Source: Alphaproteobacteria bacterium
GTDB lineage: Bacteria; Pseudomonadota; Alphaproteobacteria; Rhodobacterales; Rhodobacteraceae
Length of the DNA: 64,000 nt
Direction of reading: 5' to 3'
Assembly: GCA_030424865.1 (NCBI GenBank)
Contig: JAUHVR010000003.1
Coordinates: 1-64,000, forward strand
The notes beneath the pieces are model-generated. The model did not search any database and was not told the origin of the DNA. It saw only the letters and a list, made by a program, of their open reading frames with translations. Below are positions 1 through 9,132 of this stretch, piece after piece. Position 1 is the first letter of the stretch. Each line of letters opens with the position of its first letter. Position numbers and translations under genes: made by a program.

Positions 1-100
1 GCTATTCTACAACCCAAAGCGCAAACACACGAACAACGGCATGCTGTCGCCCGTTGACTTCGAAGAACGACAGCTCAAACTGGAAAAGGCAGGCGTCTAG
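1..100 (+). mobile_element. IS3-family transposase (OrfB), C-terminal end only
   Basis: Frame 2 is open from the left edge to a TAG at 98-100 and reads FYNPKRKHTNNGMLSPVDF followed by EERQLKLEKAGV. The pattern N-x-R/K-R-x-H...LSP-x-x-FE is the standard end of the rve integrase domain of IS3-family transposases. The rest of the gene lies outside the window, so intactness and IS3 subgroup cannot be judged. The reading ends just before an 18-bp terminal repeat and then switches directly into tyrosine-recombinase sequence, so this is the right end of an insertion sequence sitting inside an integrase gene. Confidence 0.85.
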
Positions 101-118
101 GAAACTAGGGGCACCTCA
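101..118 (+). repeat. Right terminal inverted repeat of the IS3-family element
   Basis: GAAACTAGGGGCACCTCA follows the transposase stop directly. Read outward-in it is TGAGGTGCCCCTAGTTTC, with the TG...CA ends typical of IS3-family elements. The left repeat is outside the window, so the match cannot be confirmed, but integrase sequence resumes at 119, which fixes the boundary. Confidence 0.65.
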
Positions 119-251
119 CTGTACCGAATTTGAGATCATGTCGATCACCGGTCACAAGACATCAAAAGAAGTCACTCGCTACACACGCGCAGCGCGACAG
201 AAGACCCGAGCGGAGTCCGCTTTGAGGCGCTTGACCGATGGACAGAACTAA
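119..251 (+). pseudogene. Tyrosine recombinase (phage/island integrase), C-terminal remnant cut by an insertion sequence
   Basis: The reading CTEFEIMSITGHKTSKEVTR followed by YTRAARQKTRAESALRRLTDGQN is the box II end of a tyrosine recombinase. The GH dipeptide carries the second catalytic-pocket His, and the Tyr of VTRYT is the nucleophile. Everything upstream, including Arg I and the HxxR motif, is replaced by the IS3 element ending at 118, so this fragment cannot act alone. The nearest in-frame ATG (54) lies inside the insertion sequence and is not a real start. The stop at 249-251 is 89 nt from the 3' end of tRNA-Phe, the usual place for an island integrase. Confidence 0.8.
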
Positions 252-340
252 AACAAAGTGTCCCACTTTTGCAGACAGTGGGAACGGGTGGGACAAATCC
301 AGCCCTCAAACCATTGAAATTAAACACTTCTTCTTTGAAA

Positions 341-415
341 TGGTGCCCGGGGGCGGAATCGAACCACCGACACGAGGATTTTCAATCCACTGCTCTACCC
401 CTGAGCTACCCGGGC
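341..415 (-). tRNA. tRNA-Phe (GAA)
   Basis: The reverse complement folds as a 75-nt tRNA. It has acceptor stem GCCCGGG/CCCGGGC, D arm TAGCTCAGGGGTAGAGCA, anticodon loop TTGAAAA with anticodon GAA, T arm GGTTCGATTCC, discriminator A and an encoded CCA. The 3' end faces the recombinase remnant, which suggests that the gene served as an attachment site. Confidence 0.95.
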
Positions 416-532
416 ACGGGTGAACGTTTTCGTTCGGGTGCGGGCGTTCTATGCGAGCCACGCTGCGGTGTCCAGAGCGATTCTGGACGAAAACTGCGCG
501 AAGACAAAAGATTTTTTGACCACCTCCAACCG

Positions 533-677
533 CCGGATCTGGATATGTACCACGACAGTGCCAGACCTTCGCTCCAACGCCTGAGAGGATCGAAACCCTT
601 GGACAGAACTGGCAAATCCGAGTGCTGCAGCCTCGGCTCCATTCTGCGCACCTCACCCGTCATCCTGCGACAGGACG
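533..677 (-). pseudogene. Possible decayed yacG (gyrase-inhibitor zinc protein) remnant
   Basis: No intact gene is visible between tRNA-Phe and RNase E/G. In relatives I recall a short yacG gene directly after the RNase. The minus-strand DNA here contains scraps in different frames that recall YacG, such as ICQFC and a stretch resembling the codons of RPFCSRRCADxDL, but no frame is open across it. Several frameshifts would be needed, and the resemblance is weak. The stretch may simply be non-coding. Confidence 0.2.
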
Positions 678-1691
678 TCAGCTTCGTGGCAGGCGATCCC
701 GTTTGCGTTGCAACTCATAATGTCCAAGCGGCGTCCAGCCCACCATGGCCGTTTCGACGCCATCAGTCCTGAGCGCGCCGCGCAGGGTGCTTTCGAATTG
801 ACGGCGATCCTTCTTGGCCATCGGAGCCAGGTCCAGAACGATCTGCCCCCCGAGGCCACGAAGCCGCAGTTGGCGCGGCAGATCGCGGGCCATGGCCAAA
901 TTGACCTTCAGGCCCGCCGCAGGAGAGGTGTCGCCGCCGGTGTTCACGTCAACCGCAACAAGGGCACGCGTAGGTTCGATCCAGAAACTGCCGCCCCCGG
1001 AAACGCGCACTTCGGGGGTTCCCAGCAGATCAAGGGCGTCGAGCACGCCCAGCGCCTCGAACGAGCCTTCGTTGGTGTCGACTTCGGCCTTGTCCGTCCA
1101 TTCGCGCCAGGCCAGAAGATGGGGGCCATCGCCCTCGGTCAGCATTTCGGGTTCCGGGGTCTCGGCGTCCGTCAGGACCTGGTCCGCCAATCCAACCGTC
1201 TGATGCAGATCGTCCAGAAGATCGTCTTCGGAAACGCCCTGACAGGACGAGCGCAGGATCATCCCGTGCGCGCCTGCCCCGCCTGCGTCATGGGCAATTT
1301 CCAGCAGCCGATCGCGTTCCCCTTCATCCCGAATGCTGCGAGACACGTTCAGTCCGGGGGCGTTTGGCGTCACGATCACATAGCGGCTCTTGAACAAGAG
1401 CTTGGCGGTGACCGGGATGGCCTTGCCCGGTTCGGCGTAGCCGGTGACCTGGACGAGGATCGGCTGCCCCGGGGCCAAGCCCTTGATCTGGCGTAGAAAG
1501 GCGGTGCCGTCGGGTGTGCGCAGGAACATGCCTCCCTGCCCTTTCACGGGCCGTTCGGCGATAGCGCGATAGATCGTCCCGGGGCGCGGCTGGTCAGTGT
1601 CGACGTAGAGATCTTCGAGCCGCCCGTCGACCAGAAGAGCGGCTGCCTCGACACCGTCGAGGTGATCCAGGGCGATGACACGGCCTTTCAT
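678..1691 (-). CDS. Ribonuclease E/G family endoribonuclease (short form)
   Basis: At 337 aa this is the short RNase G-like form. It has an N-terminal S1-like region (about residues 30-100) and the RNase E/G catalytic core. The two metal-binding aspartates are recognisable in [14 protein letters not shown] and in [16 protein letters not shown]. The long scaffold tail of enterobacterial RNase E is absent. Known family members cut single-stranded RNA in mRNA decay and rRNA processing in the cytoplasm. The start overlaps the maf stop by 4 nt (ATGA), so the two are translationally coupled in the infA-maf-RNase operon. Whether to call it rne or rng is a matter of nomenclature. Confidence 0.9.
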   Translation of the reverse strand: MKGRVIALDHLDGVEAAALLVDGRLEDLYVDTDQPRPGTIYRAIAERPVKGQGGMFLRTPDGTAFLRQIKGLAPGQPILVQVTGYAEPGKAIPVTAKLLFKSRYVIVTPNAPGLNVSRSIRDEGERDRLLEIAHDAGGAGAHGMILRSSCQGVSEDDLLDDLHQTVGLADQVLTDAETPEPEMLTEGDGPHLLAWREWTDKAEVDTNEGSFEALGVLDALDLLGTPEVRVSGGGSFWIEPTRALVAVDVNTGGDTSPAAGLKVNLAMARDLPRQLRLRGLGGQIVLDLAPMAKKDRRQFESTLRGALRTDGVETAMVGWTPLGHYELQRKRDRLPRS

Positions 1692-2266
1692 GTGGGTTCC
1701 TTCCAGACGGGGTAGCCTGCGCTGTGCAGCAGGGTGGCGGTCTCGGCCAGGGGCAGGCCGACCACGGCGGTGAAGCTGCCGCTGATCCAGGGGATCAGGG
1801 CCCCGGCTGGCCCCTGTATACCATAGGCACCAGCCTTGCCCCGCCAGTCTTCGGTGGCGAGATAGGCGTTCAGCTCTTCGTCCGACAACGCCTTCATCTT
1901 GACCTGGGTGACCACGTCGCGCTGCCAGACCTTGTCGCCACGTCGCACGGCCACCGCCGTAATCACGCGGTGGCGGCGGCCGGACATCGCCAGCAGGAAC
2001 TCTGCCGCCTGACCTGCATCTTCGGGTTTGCCAAGGATACCGCGGCCAAGGGCCACGGTGGTGTCGGCACTCAGAACGATGTCATCTGCGTCGGCTTGAA
2101 CCGCGCGCGCCTTTTCCAGCGCCATGCGCACGCAGTACGGGCGCGGCAGTTCGGCCTTGGTGGGGGTTTCGTCGATGTCTGGGGGGCGGATGTCGTCGGC
2201 GACAATACCGAGCTGGCCCAGCAGCTCGCGTCGGCGCGGGCTGCCGGATCCGAGGATCAGTTTCAT
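1688..2266 (-). CDS. maf: Maf-family nucleoside triphosphate pyrophosphatase
   Basis: The 192-aa protein has the Maf fold signatures. These are the N-terminal [10 protein letters not shown] substrate loop, [15 protein letters not shown] with the metal-site aspartate, GKPED, and [14 protein letters not shown]. Family members hydrolyse non-canonical or modified NTPs to NMP plus pyrophosphate, and overexpression is linked to septum inhibition. It lies 12 nt downstream of infA and overlaps the RNase E/G gene by 4 nt, the usual alphaproteobacterial arrangement. The exact subtype (YhdE- or YceF-like) is not decided here. Confidence 0.92.
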   Translation of the reverse strand: MKLILGSGSPRRRELLGQLGIVADDIRPPDIDETPTKAELPRPYCVRMALEKARAVQADADDIVLSADTTVALGRGILGKPEDAGQAAEFLLAMSGRRHRVITAVAVRRGDKVWQRDVVTQVKMKALSDEELNAYLATEDWRGKAGAYGIQGPAGALIPWISGSFTAVVGLPLAETATLLHSAGYPVWKEPT

Positions 2267-2278
2267 GATCGCTGGCGC

Positions 2279-2497
2279 TTACTTGAAGCGGTAGTTGATC
2301 CGACCTTTGGTCAGATCATAGGGGGTCATCTCGACCTGAACCTTGTCGCCTGCCAGAACACGGATGCGGTTCTTGCGCATCTTACCTGCCGTATGTGCGA
2401 TGATCTCATGGCCGTTTTCAAGCTCGACCCGGAACGTCGCATTCGGCAGGAGTTCCTTCACGACACCGGGAAATTCGAGCGTATCTTCCTTGGCCAT
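2279..2497 (-). CDS. infA: Translation initiation factor IF-1
   Basis: The protein is 72 aa, exactly the usual length, and begins [13 protein letters not shown]. It carries the S1/OB-fold signature [20 protein letters not shown] and ends in GRINYRFK. It binds the 30S A site during initiation. A longer reading with ten extra residues is possible, but ATG at 2497 matches the family start and has AGGAG six bases upstream. It heads the infA-maf-RNase group, 72 nt downstream of the nitrilase-family gene. Confidence 0.97.
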   Translation of the reverse strand: MAKEDTLEFPGVVKELLPNATFRVELENGHEIIAHTAGKMRKNRIRVLAGDKVQVEMTPYDLTKGRINYRFK

Positions 2498-2569
2498 GGG
2501 GTCTCCTGTTAACCTAAATCCGCCCAAACTGGCGGACGCGCCCTTAAATGGCCCTGTGGGCGCAATAAT

Positions 2570-3451
2570 TCAAGGGTCAAAAGGGTCCAATCGTGCAGTT
2601 GTGACGGATTTGACTCGTTCGTCCTGTTCGACCCAATGGGCGAAATTGCCCACTTGGCCCGTGTCACGAGGGGCCGAGATGGCCGCGGGATCAACCTCTG
2701 CCACCACGGGGCCCGCCTGATCGGTCTGCCCCTGGGCCAGGATGCCGTCGGCGGGCAGGCCGTGATCGGGTGGGCAGAACAGCCCCGCGCGCCCCGAGGA
2801 TTGGTCGACGATCTCGCAGCCTTCGACCCTGCCCACTAGCGGCGCGTGGACCACCAAGCACTGGTTCTCGATCGCGCGGGCGCGGCAGGATTGGCGGACG
2901 CGGGTCTGGCCCGCCGGGAAATCGGTGGCGGCGGGGACCAGGATCATCTGCGCCCCGGCCTCGGTCTGAGCGCGGGCGAGCATCGGGAATTCGCTGTCGT
3001 AACAGATGTTTATGCCGATCTTGCCCAGCTTGGTGTCAAAGACCCGCAGATCCGCGCCGGGCATCAGCGCCATTTCGGTGCGCTCGTAAGGGGTCAGGAT
3101 CAGCTTGTCCTGATGCTGGACAGTGCCGGTCGGAGAGATCAGCCAGCTGCGATTGACAGTTCCAACGGCATCGTAATATGGCCCCGACCCAGCCAGCACG
3201 TGGCACTTGAAACGGCGCGCCATCTCGCGCATCTGGTCGACCCAGTCATCGGCGCGGTCTGCGGCGCGCATGACCCAGTCCCTGACCGACCCATCGGGCG
3301 GCGCGGCGATCAGAGCCGCCTCCATCGCCGCGTATTCGGGCAGAACCACGAGGTCCGCATCAGCCTCTTCGAACAGCTTGATCAGCTTGGCTTCATGCGC
3401 AACCCAGCCCGGGAAACGCTGGATGTGATAGGCCACCGCCGCAATTTTCAT
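2570..3451 (-). CDS. Carbon-nitrogen hydrolase (nitrilase superfamily)
   Basis: The 293-aa protein has the nitrilase-superfamily Glu-Lys-Cys triad. E39 lies in VLPEY, K116 in QHQDKLIL and C150 in INICYDSEFP. Such cytoplasmic enzymes hydrolyse amides or N-carbamoyl compounds, and the substrate cannot be read from sequence. The open frame extends 97 codons upstream into the acetyltransferase gene. ATG at 3451 is chosen because it gives the family start MKIAAVAYH and overlaps the GNAT stop by 4 nt, indicating translational coupling. Confidence 0.88.
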   Translation of the reverse strand: MKIAAVAYHIQRFPGWVAHEAKLIKLFEEADADLVVLPEYAAMEAALIAAPPDGSVRDWVMRAADRADDWVDQMREMARRFKCHVLAGSGPYYDAVGTVNRSWLISPTGTVQHQDKLILTPYERTEMALMPGADLRVFDTKLGKIGINICYDSEFPMLARAQTEAGAQMILVPAATDFPAGQTRVRQSCRARAIENQCLVVHAPLVGRVEGCEIVDQSSGRAGLFCPPDHGLPADGILAQGQTDQAGPVVAEVDPAAISAPRDTGQVGNFAHWVEQDERVKSVTTARLDPFDP

Positions 3452-4023
3452 AAGGCACGCATCCAGGCTTGCAGGGTATGGGGTGTCTTTTCTGTCTGGC
3501 CCACATCGGTCCAGTGAAATGTCGCGGTTGCGCCTGCGACAGGGACGTACCCGCGCTTGCGCCAGAACCCATCCAAGGGCCGGTAATCCGCTGGCCGCAT
3601 CGGATGATCGGTGGGCCGAACAACGCCGCAAAACAGGGCGTAGGTGAACCCCTGGTCCCTGCCGGCAGCCTCGCGCTGGTCGAAAAAGGCATGACCCAGC
3701 CCCCGGCCCCGGTACTCGGGCAGCAGAACGGATTCGGCGCAATAGAACACTTGGTCGGCGGGCGGGACAGGGCCGCTCAGCCCGGCGGCGTCGCCATGAT
3801 CGGCGAGCGGCATCGCCGTTGCCGCGCCGACAACTCGGTCACCATCGCGCGCGACGACCAGCACCGCGTGCGGATTGTCGCGATAGGACCGCATGTACTG
3901 CGCCTCGTTCGCCGCATCACCGTCATAGAGATAGGGAAAGGCGCGAAACACCTCGACCCGCAGGCGGGCCAGATCGTCCAGCGCCTCTTCGACGGCATCG
4001 CCGGTCAGCCGCTCAACGATCAT
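3448..4023 (-). CDS. GNAT-family N-acetyltransferase
   Basis: The 191-aa protein contains GNAT motif A as AESVLLPEYRGRGLGHAFF, with R-G-R-G-L-G forming the acetyl-CoA pyrophosphate loop. A C-terminal KRGYVPV strand resembles motif B. The acceptor is unknown. It overlaps the following nitrilase-family gene by 4 nt and the preceding SnoaL-like gene by 4 nt. This compact chain suggests joint expression, perhaps in modification and recycling of small amides. Confidence 0.87.
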   Translation of the reverse strand: MIVERLTGDAVEEALDDLARLRVEVFRAFPYLYDGDAANEAQYMRSYRDNPHAVLVVARDGDRVVGAATAMPLADHGDAAGLSGPVPPADQVFYCAESVLLPEYRGRGLGHAFFDQREAAGRDQGFTYALFCGVVRPTDHPMRPADYRPLDGFWRKRGYVPVAGATATFHWTDVGQTEKTPHTLQAWMRAL

Positions 4024-4418
4024 GAGACCTGCCGCACCCAGTCGGCCAGGTTGTAGTAGGTCACAACCCGCGTGATCCGACCGTCCGCCACGGAAAAGAA
4101 TGAACCAGCAGGCAGGCGATACCCCTGCCCCGTCGCCTGCGGCAAGCCGTCGTCCGTCTGCAGGTACGTGCCGTTCACGATGAATTCTGCCGCCGCCCGC
4201 GCGCCGCCTTCGGCTTCGAACACCACCAGATCGGTCAGCGTCTCGTCATAGCAGCGGCTCATATGGGCGCAAAATTCGGCAAAGGCCTCTTTGCCGACCC
4301 GCACCAGCCCTTCGTTGACATGATGCGCCACATCATCCGCGACGCAGTCCAGCATCGCATCGGTGTCCTTGGCGTTGAACGCCTCGAAATAACGGGTCAC
4401 AAGCGCGGTGGTGCTCAT
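4020..4418 (-). CDS. SnoaL/ketosteroid-isomerase-like protein
   Basis: The 132-aa protein shows the NTF2/SnoaL pattern: LVTRYFEAFNAKDTDAMLDC at the N-terminus, a central HHVNEG and a C-terminal GRITRVVTYYNLADW. Members are small cone-shaped proteins acting as isomerases, cyclases or binding domains, and the role here is unassigned. A start four codons upstream is possible. ATG at 4418 is preferred because GGAG lies six bases upstream and it forms an ATGA overlap with the phosphatase stop. Confidence 0.82.
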   Translation of the reverse strand: MSTTALVTRYFEAFNAKDTDAMLDCVADDVAHHVNEGLVRVGKEAFAEFCAHMSRCYDETLTDLVVFEAEGGARAAAEFIVNGTYLQTDDGLPQATGQGYRLPAGSFFSVADGRITRVVTYYNLADWVRQVS

Positions 4419-4864
4419 GCCGGGCTCCATCTTTGTTCGATTTGGCCAAGAATCTGATCGCGGGTCTGGCGATAGACATTCAGTTTCTGTTCCCGCGTCT
4501 CACCCAGACCCGTCGGGTCCATGATCTGCCAGTATTCGACTGTCAGATGATAGAACCGTGTCAGTTCCAGCGCCCGGCGCTGCGAGGCAGGCGACAGCGC
4601 GACAACCAGATCGAACCCGGCCAGCGCCTCGCCCGATTGTTCCAACTCGTCAAAGCTGCGGGACCGGTGGCGGGCCAGTTCGACGCCGATTTCCTTGCAG
4701 ACCGCGATGGCAAAGCCGTCGATTTCCAGATCGTTGATCACCCCAACGGACTGCACGTAGACATCAAAGCCAAAGAGCTTTTTCATGATGCCTTCGGCCA
4801 TGGGCGAGCGCACCGCGTTGTGGTCGCAGCAAAACAGAACCGACTGAGGCAGGTCGGCTGGCAC
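4415..4864 (-). CDS. Low-molecular-weight protein-tyrosine-phosphatase family protein
   Basis: The 149-aa protein has the P-loop C13-D-H-N-A-V-R19-S near its N-terminus and a C-terminal D116-P, the general-acid pair of LMW-PTP enzymes. The same fold includes thioredoxin-type arsenate reductases, but the extra reductase cysteines are not evident. An aryl-phosphatase role is therefore more likely, with the substrate unknown. It starts 3 nt after the UPF0262 stop and overlaps the SnoaL-like gene. Confidence 0.85.
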   Translation of the reverse strand: MPADLPQSVLFCCDHNAVRSPMAEGIMKKLFGFDVYVQSVGVINDLEIDGFAIAVCKEIGVELARHRSRSFDELEQSGEALAGFDLVVALSPASQRRALELTRFYHLTVEYWQIMDPTGLGETREQKLNVYRQTRDQILGQIEQRWSPA

Positions 4865-4867
4865 GTG

Positions 4868-5347
4868 TCAGCCTCCGAAGTGCAAGACGCAGATCAAGGT
4901 AAAGAGCCTGCGCGCCGTGTCACTGTCAAGTTCGGCCTTGCCGTCAAGACGTTCTTCAAGGATGCGGGCCCCTTCGTTGTGAATGCCGCGACGGGCCATG
5001 TCGATGGTTTCGATCTGGCTGGGCGGCAGGGTCTTGACCGCGTCGAAATAGCTTTCGCAGATCTGGAAGTAGTCCTTGACCACCTGCCGGAACGGGCTGA
5101 GCGAGAGGTGGAATTCGGCCGCCGTGACGTCCTCGGTGGTCTTCACGTCGAAGACCAGACGCTTTTCGCGGATCGACAGGCCAACATTATAGGGCCCATC
5201 CGGCACCTCGCGATCGTCGCGTTTGGGCAGGCTGAAGGTGTTCTGCTCCATCAGATCAAACAGCGCAACGCGGCGTTCCTGTTCAATCTCCGGCGTGGGG
5301 GTCGGAAGATTGGCGTCGTCCAGCTCTATTTGGGCGATATGGCTCAT
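4868..5347 (-). CDS. UPF0262 family protein
   Basis: The 159-aa protein begins MSHIAQIELDD and contains the family blocks EQERRVALFDLMEQNTF and LPPSQIETIDMARRGIHNEGA. UPF0262 is a conserved alphaproteobacterial family without a known biochemical role. It is commonly found just downstream of hisD, as here (88-nt gap). No membrane segment or signal peptide is visible. Confidence 0.92.
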   Translation of the reverse strand: MSHIAQIELDDANLPTPTPEIEQERRVALFDLMEQNTFSLPKRDDREVPDGPYNVGLSIREKRLVFDVKTTEDVTAAEFHLSLSPFRQVVKDYFQICESYFDAVKTLPPSQIETIDMARRGIHNEGARILEERLDGKAELDSDTARRLFTLICVLHFGG

Positions 5348-5435
5348 GCGGATGCCCTCTTATCTCATCAGATCTGACTAAAGGACGTTTTGCGCCGACG
5401 CAATCAAGCAGACATGTCGACGCGGTATCGCCGTA

Positions 5436-6737
5436 TTAATCGTTCAGCCGCGTCAATCGCGCGGTGACGCTCAGGCCATGCGCCTCGAGGCTTTCGGACT
5501 TGGCCAGAACCTCGGTCGCGGGACCGATGGCGCGCAGCGCCTCGGGCGTCATGCGCGACAGCGTGGTGCGCTTCATGAAGTCAAGCACCGACAGGCCCGA
5601 GCTGAACCGGGCCGAACGCGCAGTGGGCAGCACGTGATTTGGCCCGCCGACGTAGTCCCCGATCGCCTCGGGCGTCCATTGGCCAATGAAGATCGCGCCG
5701 GCATGGGTGATCTGGTCCAGCAGAGCGTCGGTGTCCGCGACACAGAGTTCAAGGTGTTCTGGCGCAATCCGGTCCGAAAGCCTTGCGGCTTCCTCCATGT
5801 CGCGCACGGTGATCACCGCACCAAAGTCGCGCCAGCTGGCCCCGGCAATCGCCCGGCGTTCCAGCGTTTCCAACCGCTTTTCGACAGCCTGCGCGACGGC
5901 CTGCCCAAAACCGGCATCGTCGGTGATCAAGAGCGCCTGCGCGCTTTCGTCGTGTTCGGCCTGGCTCAGCAGGTCCAGCGCCACCCAATCGGGGTCGTTT
6001 TCCGCATCGGCAATCACCAGCACCTCGGAGGGACCGGCAATCATGTCGATGCCGACCTTGCCAAAGACGCGACGCTTGGCGGCGGCCACAAAGGCATTGC
6101 CCGGCCCGGTGATCTTGTCGACAGGCGCAATTGTCTGCGTGCCATAGGCCAGCGCCGCGATCGCCTGCGCGCCGCCGATGCGATAGACCTCGTCCACACC
6201 CGCAATCCGCGCGGCCAGCAACACCAGCGGGTTCACCACCCCGTCGGGCGTGGGCACCGTGATGGCCAGACGCGGCACACCGGCCACCTTGGCCGGAATG
6301 GCGTTCATCAGGACCGAGGACGGATAGCTGGCCAACCCACCCGGCACATATAGCCCCGCTGCCGAAACCGGCGTCCAGCGCCAGCCGAGCTGAGCGCCCG
6401 TGTCTTCGGACCAAAGCGCATCTTCGGGCAGCTGTCGTTCGTGGTAGGCGCGGATGCGCGCGGCCGCCAGTTCCAGCGCCTGCCGTTCCTCGTCAGAGAC
6501 AGTGGCAACGGCCGCGTCCAGCTCCTCGGCGTCAAACGCCATGGTCTCGGCCGTCAGGTCCAAGCGGTCGAATTTCGACGTCAGCTCCAGCACAGCCGCA
6601 TCGCCACGCGCGCGCACATCGGCGATGATCTCGGCCACAACGGCGTCGACATCGGGACTGTCTTCGCGCTTGGCGTTCAGTAGATCCGTGAACGCGCGCT
6701 CAAACTCCGGCGCGCGGGTGTCGAGGAAAACGGGCAT
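5436..6737 (-). CDS. hisD: Histidinol dehydrogenase
   Basis: The 433-aa enzyme matches the usual HisD length. It shows GLYVPGGLASYPSSVLMNA, KITGPGN, the signature DMIAGPSEVLVIAD, the zinc and active-site stretch AEHDESAQALL, the catalytic APEHLEL and GGPNHVLPT. It carries out the last two steps of histidine synthesis, oxidising L-histidinol to histidine through the aldehyde with two NAD+, in the cytoplasm. Downstream lies UPF0262 and upstream DUF2948, the usual isolated hisD setting of this group. Confidence 0.97.
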   Translation of the reverse strand: MPVFLDTRAPEFERAFTDLLNAKREDSPDVDAVVAEIIADVRARGDAAVLELTSKFDRLDLTAETMAFDAEELDAAVATVSDEERQALELAAARIRAYHERQLPEDALWSEDTGAQLGWRWTPVSAAGLYVPGGLASYPSSVLMNAIPAKVAGVPRLAITVPTPDGVVNPLVLLAARIAGVDEVYRIGGAQAIAALAYGTQTIAPVDKITGPGNAFVAAAKRRVFGKVGIDMIAGPSEVLVIADAENDPDWVALDLLSQAEHDESAQALLITDDAGFGQAVAQAVEKRLETLERRAIAGASWRDFGAVITVRDMEEAARLSDRIAPEHLELCVADTDALLDQITHAGAIFIGQWTPEAIGDYVGGPNHVLPTARSARFSSGLSVLDFMKRTTLSRMTPEALRAIGPATEVLAKSESLEAHGLSVTARLTRLND

Positions 6738-6786
6738 GTCAGTTCCTTTCGGCTTGCGCGCCTCTTACCGGCGCTGCGCCAAGGGC

Positions 6787-7266
6787 TCAATCAGGATGTG
6801 CGGGTGACTTGCGCGACGGTGCCGCATAAGGCCGCGTCACATCGCGCAACGAGACCTCGAGCGCCTCGACCTCGGCCCGAAAACCGCCGTCACCGGCCAG
6901 GGTCAGCTCAACCGCACCTGCCCCGTCTTCGCCCGGCGTGAAGCTGATCGACAGCAGGGACAGCACAACGTCCTTGTCCGCGCGGTCCACCCCCTGGCTG
7001 GCCACCTTCAGCACGTTGTCGATCACCAAAAGCGACTGCACACGCTCGACCGAGCGCCCAAGTCGCGCCGCGGCGTCCTTGTCTTCGTGGCGGAAGCGGT
7101 TGATCAACAGCCCCAGACGCCGCGCCTTGGGCTGCCAGGCCACTTCTGTCACCGGAAACACCGCGTCCTGCACAAGGGCCGAGATCACTTGCAGATCGTC
7201 GGCATCAAGGGCCCCCAGGTTCAGCGGGCGGTCACCGCCGTCTTCGAAACGCGCGTCTTCGCTCAT
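6787..7266 (-). CDS. DUF2948 family protein
   Basis: The 159-aa protein has the DUF2948 signature: [20 protein letters not shown], then [20 protein letters not shown] and FTPGEDG. It is a conserved alphaproteobacterial protein of unknown function. The start overlaps the murA stop by 4 nt (ATGA), and hisD follows after 49 nt. No catalytic motif is seen. The last ten residues are basic and proline-rich. Confidence 0.9.
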   Translation of the reverse strand: MSEDARFEDGGDRPLNLGALDADDLQVISALVQDAVFPVTEVAWQPKARRLGLLINRFRHEDKDAAARLGRSVERVQSLLVIDNVLKVASQGVDRADKDVVLSLLSISFTPGEDGAGAVELTLAGDGGFRAEVEALEVSLRDVTRPYAAPSRKSPAHPD

Positions 7267-8531
7267 TCGCCCGGCACCCGTTCGATGATCGCACCCACGG
7301 CAGACAGTTTTTCCTCGACGTTTTCGTATCCGCGATCCAGGTGGTAGACGCGGTTCACCCGCGTCTCGCCCTCGGCCGCCAGACCGGCCAGGATCAGCGA
7401 CACACTGGCCCGCAGATCGGTCGCCATGACCGGCGCGCCTTTCAGCCGCTCGACACCGGTCACCCGGGCCGTTCCGCCCTGCACCTCGATCTGCGCCCCC
7501 ATGCGCATCAATTCCGGCGCGTGCATAAAGCGGTTTTCAAAGATCGTCTCTTCCAGAACAGCACTGCCCTCGGCGGTACACATCAGCGCCATCATCTGCG
7601 CCTGAAGGTCTGTCGGAAAGCCGGGGTAGATCTCGGTCTTCACATCAACGGCCTTGACCCGCCCGTTGGGGCGCGAGACCAGAACTCCTTCGTTGGTCTG
7701 CGAAACGTCCACGCCCGCCGCCCGCAGCTTTTCCGCAAGCGTTTCGACCAGCGCGACGTCGCCACCCAAAAGCTCGACTTCACCACCGGCAATGGCAGGC
7801 GCGATCATGTAGGTGCCCAGCTCGATCCGATCCGCCACAACGCGATGCGTCGCGCCATGCAGACGGTCCACGCCATCGATGACGATCGTATCTGTGCCTT
7901 CACCGTCGATCTGAGCGCCCATGGCCCGCAGGCAGCGCACAAGATCCACGATCTCGGGCTCGCGCGCGGCGTTCTTCAGAACCGTGGTGCCCTTGGCCAG
8001 CGTCGCGGCCATCACCGTGTTCTCCGTCGCCCCAACCGAGGCGAAACGCAGCGTGATCTCGGCCCCTTTCAGCCCGCGCGGGGCGGCGGCATGCAGATAG
8101 CCATCTTTCAACTCGATCTCGGCACCAAGCTGTTCCAGCGCCGTCACGTGAATGTCCATGGGCCGCGCGCCGATGGCGCACCCGCCCGGCAGCGAGACCT
8201 GCGCCTGCCCCAGCCGTGCCAGCAAAGGCCCCAGCACCAGGTTCGAGGCCCGCATCTTCCGCACGATGTCATAATGCGCCAGCGGGTTGTCCACACCGTG
8301 GCCCGACATCGCCAGCACCTTGCCATCGTTCAGCGCCGTCACCTCGGCCCCCAGCGATTGCAGCAGCTGCGACATGGTCTTGATGTCGGACAGGCGCGGC
8401 GCATTGGTCAGGGTCAGCGGTTCTTCGCTCAGAAGTGTCGCGGGCATCAACGTCAGACAGGCATTCTTGGCCCCGGCAATGGGAATCTGCCCCTTCAGAG
8501 GCCCGTTGCCTGTCACGATAATCGAATCCAT
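7263..8531 (-). CDS. murA: UDP-N-acetylglucosamine 1-carboxyvinyltransferase
   Basis: At 422 aa it has the normal MurA length. K22 lies in the substrate-binding IAGAKNACL, and the catalytic-loop cysteine is C118 in [16 protein letters not shown]. The presence of Cys rather than Asp predicts fosfomycin sensitivity at the target level. It transfers enolpyruvate from PEP to UDP-GlcNAc, the first committed step of peptidoglycan synthesis. It follows a small basic protein by 4 nt and is coupled to DUF2948. Confidence 0.97.
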   Translation of the reverse strand: MDSIIVTGNGPLKGQIPIAGAKNACLTLMPATLLSEEPLTLTNAPRLSDIKTMSQLLQSLGAEVTALNDGKVLAMSGHGVDNPLAHYDIVRKMRASNLVLGPLLARLGQAQVSLPGGCAIGARPMDIHVTALEQLGAEIELKDGYLHAAAPRGLKGAEITLRFASVGATENTVMAATLAKGTTVLKNAAREPEIVDLVRCLRAMGAQIDGEGTDTIVIDGVDRLHGATHRVVADRIELGTYMIAPAIAGGEVELLGGDVALVETLAEKLRAAGVDVSQTNEGVLVSRPNGRVKAVDVKTEIYPGFPTDLQAQMMALMCTAEGSAVLEETIFENRFMHAPELMRMGAQIEVQGGTARVTGVERLKGAPVMATDLRASVSLILAGLAAEGETRVNRVYHLDRGYENVEEKLSAVGAIIERVPGE

Positions 8532-8535
8532 TGTC

Positions 8536-8697
8536 CTATCCTTTGTCCGCCTCTTTGGGCGCTTTGCCCGTGTCCCCGGCCCCGGTGCGCGCCTTGGCCT
8601 GCGCCTTTCGACGCCCCAGATTGGCTTTCAAGGCCGCTTTCAGCCGGTCGGAACGCGCATCCGCGCTTGTTTTTTGGGGTTTGGGTTTCTGCTCCAT
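8536..8697 (-). CDS. Small basic conserved protein upstream of murA
   Basis: The 53-aa lysine/arginine-rich peptide contains [20 protein letters not shown], a pattern I recall in short proteins upstream of murA in Rhodobacteraceae. It has no signal peptide or membrane segment, and composition suggests a helical, possibly nucleic-acid-binding protein. A start 16 codons upstream is open but gives an unlike N-terminus. ATG at 8697 is chosen. The stop is 4 nt before murA, so co-translation is likely. Confidence 0.65.
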   Translation of the reverse strand: MEQKPKPQKTSADARSDRLKAALKANLGRRKAQAKARTGAGDTGKAPKEADKG

Positions 8698-8794
8698 GCC
8701 CTTCTGTACCCCAGAGCAAAAAAAGGGTCCAGATTGCCCTTGCAAGGGTCGCGGTTTGGGTCTAATCAGCCGCCCACACCAGATGGTGCACGGC

Positions 8795-8869
<75 letters not shown>

Positions 8870-9132
8870 TAAGATCATGATAGTTATTGGAATATTGGTG
8901 CCCTGCTTGGGATGGACGTATTTCAATCCCCCCTTCAGTCCATCTGGATCTGTTTGGCATGCGCGTCTTTGTTGATGTTGGCCGAACTGGTTGGTGGTCT
9001 GTGCGCGGTCGATGTCTTGCCTTGGTAGTCGCAGGGGAATGCATTTATCCGAATGCCACCTGATTGTTTGGCACTCTCCATCCATTCTGACTTCTGACCT
9101 TTTTGGCTGCTGATCTGGAAAAGGCTCCGCGA

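Noticed and set aside
7341-8765. 474-codon plus-strand open frame opposite murA
   Set aside because: It is antisense to murA, compositionally odd (His/Arg/Gln-rich) and has no recognisable domain.
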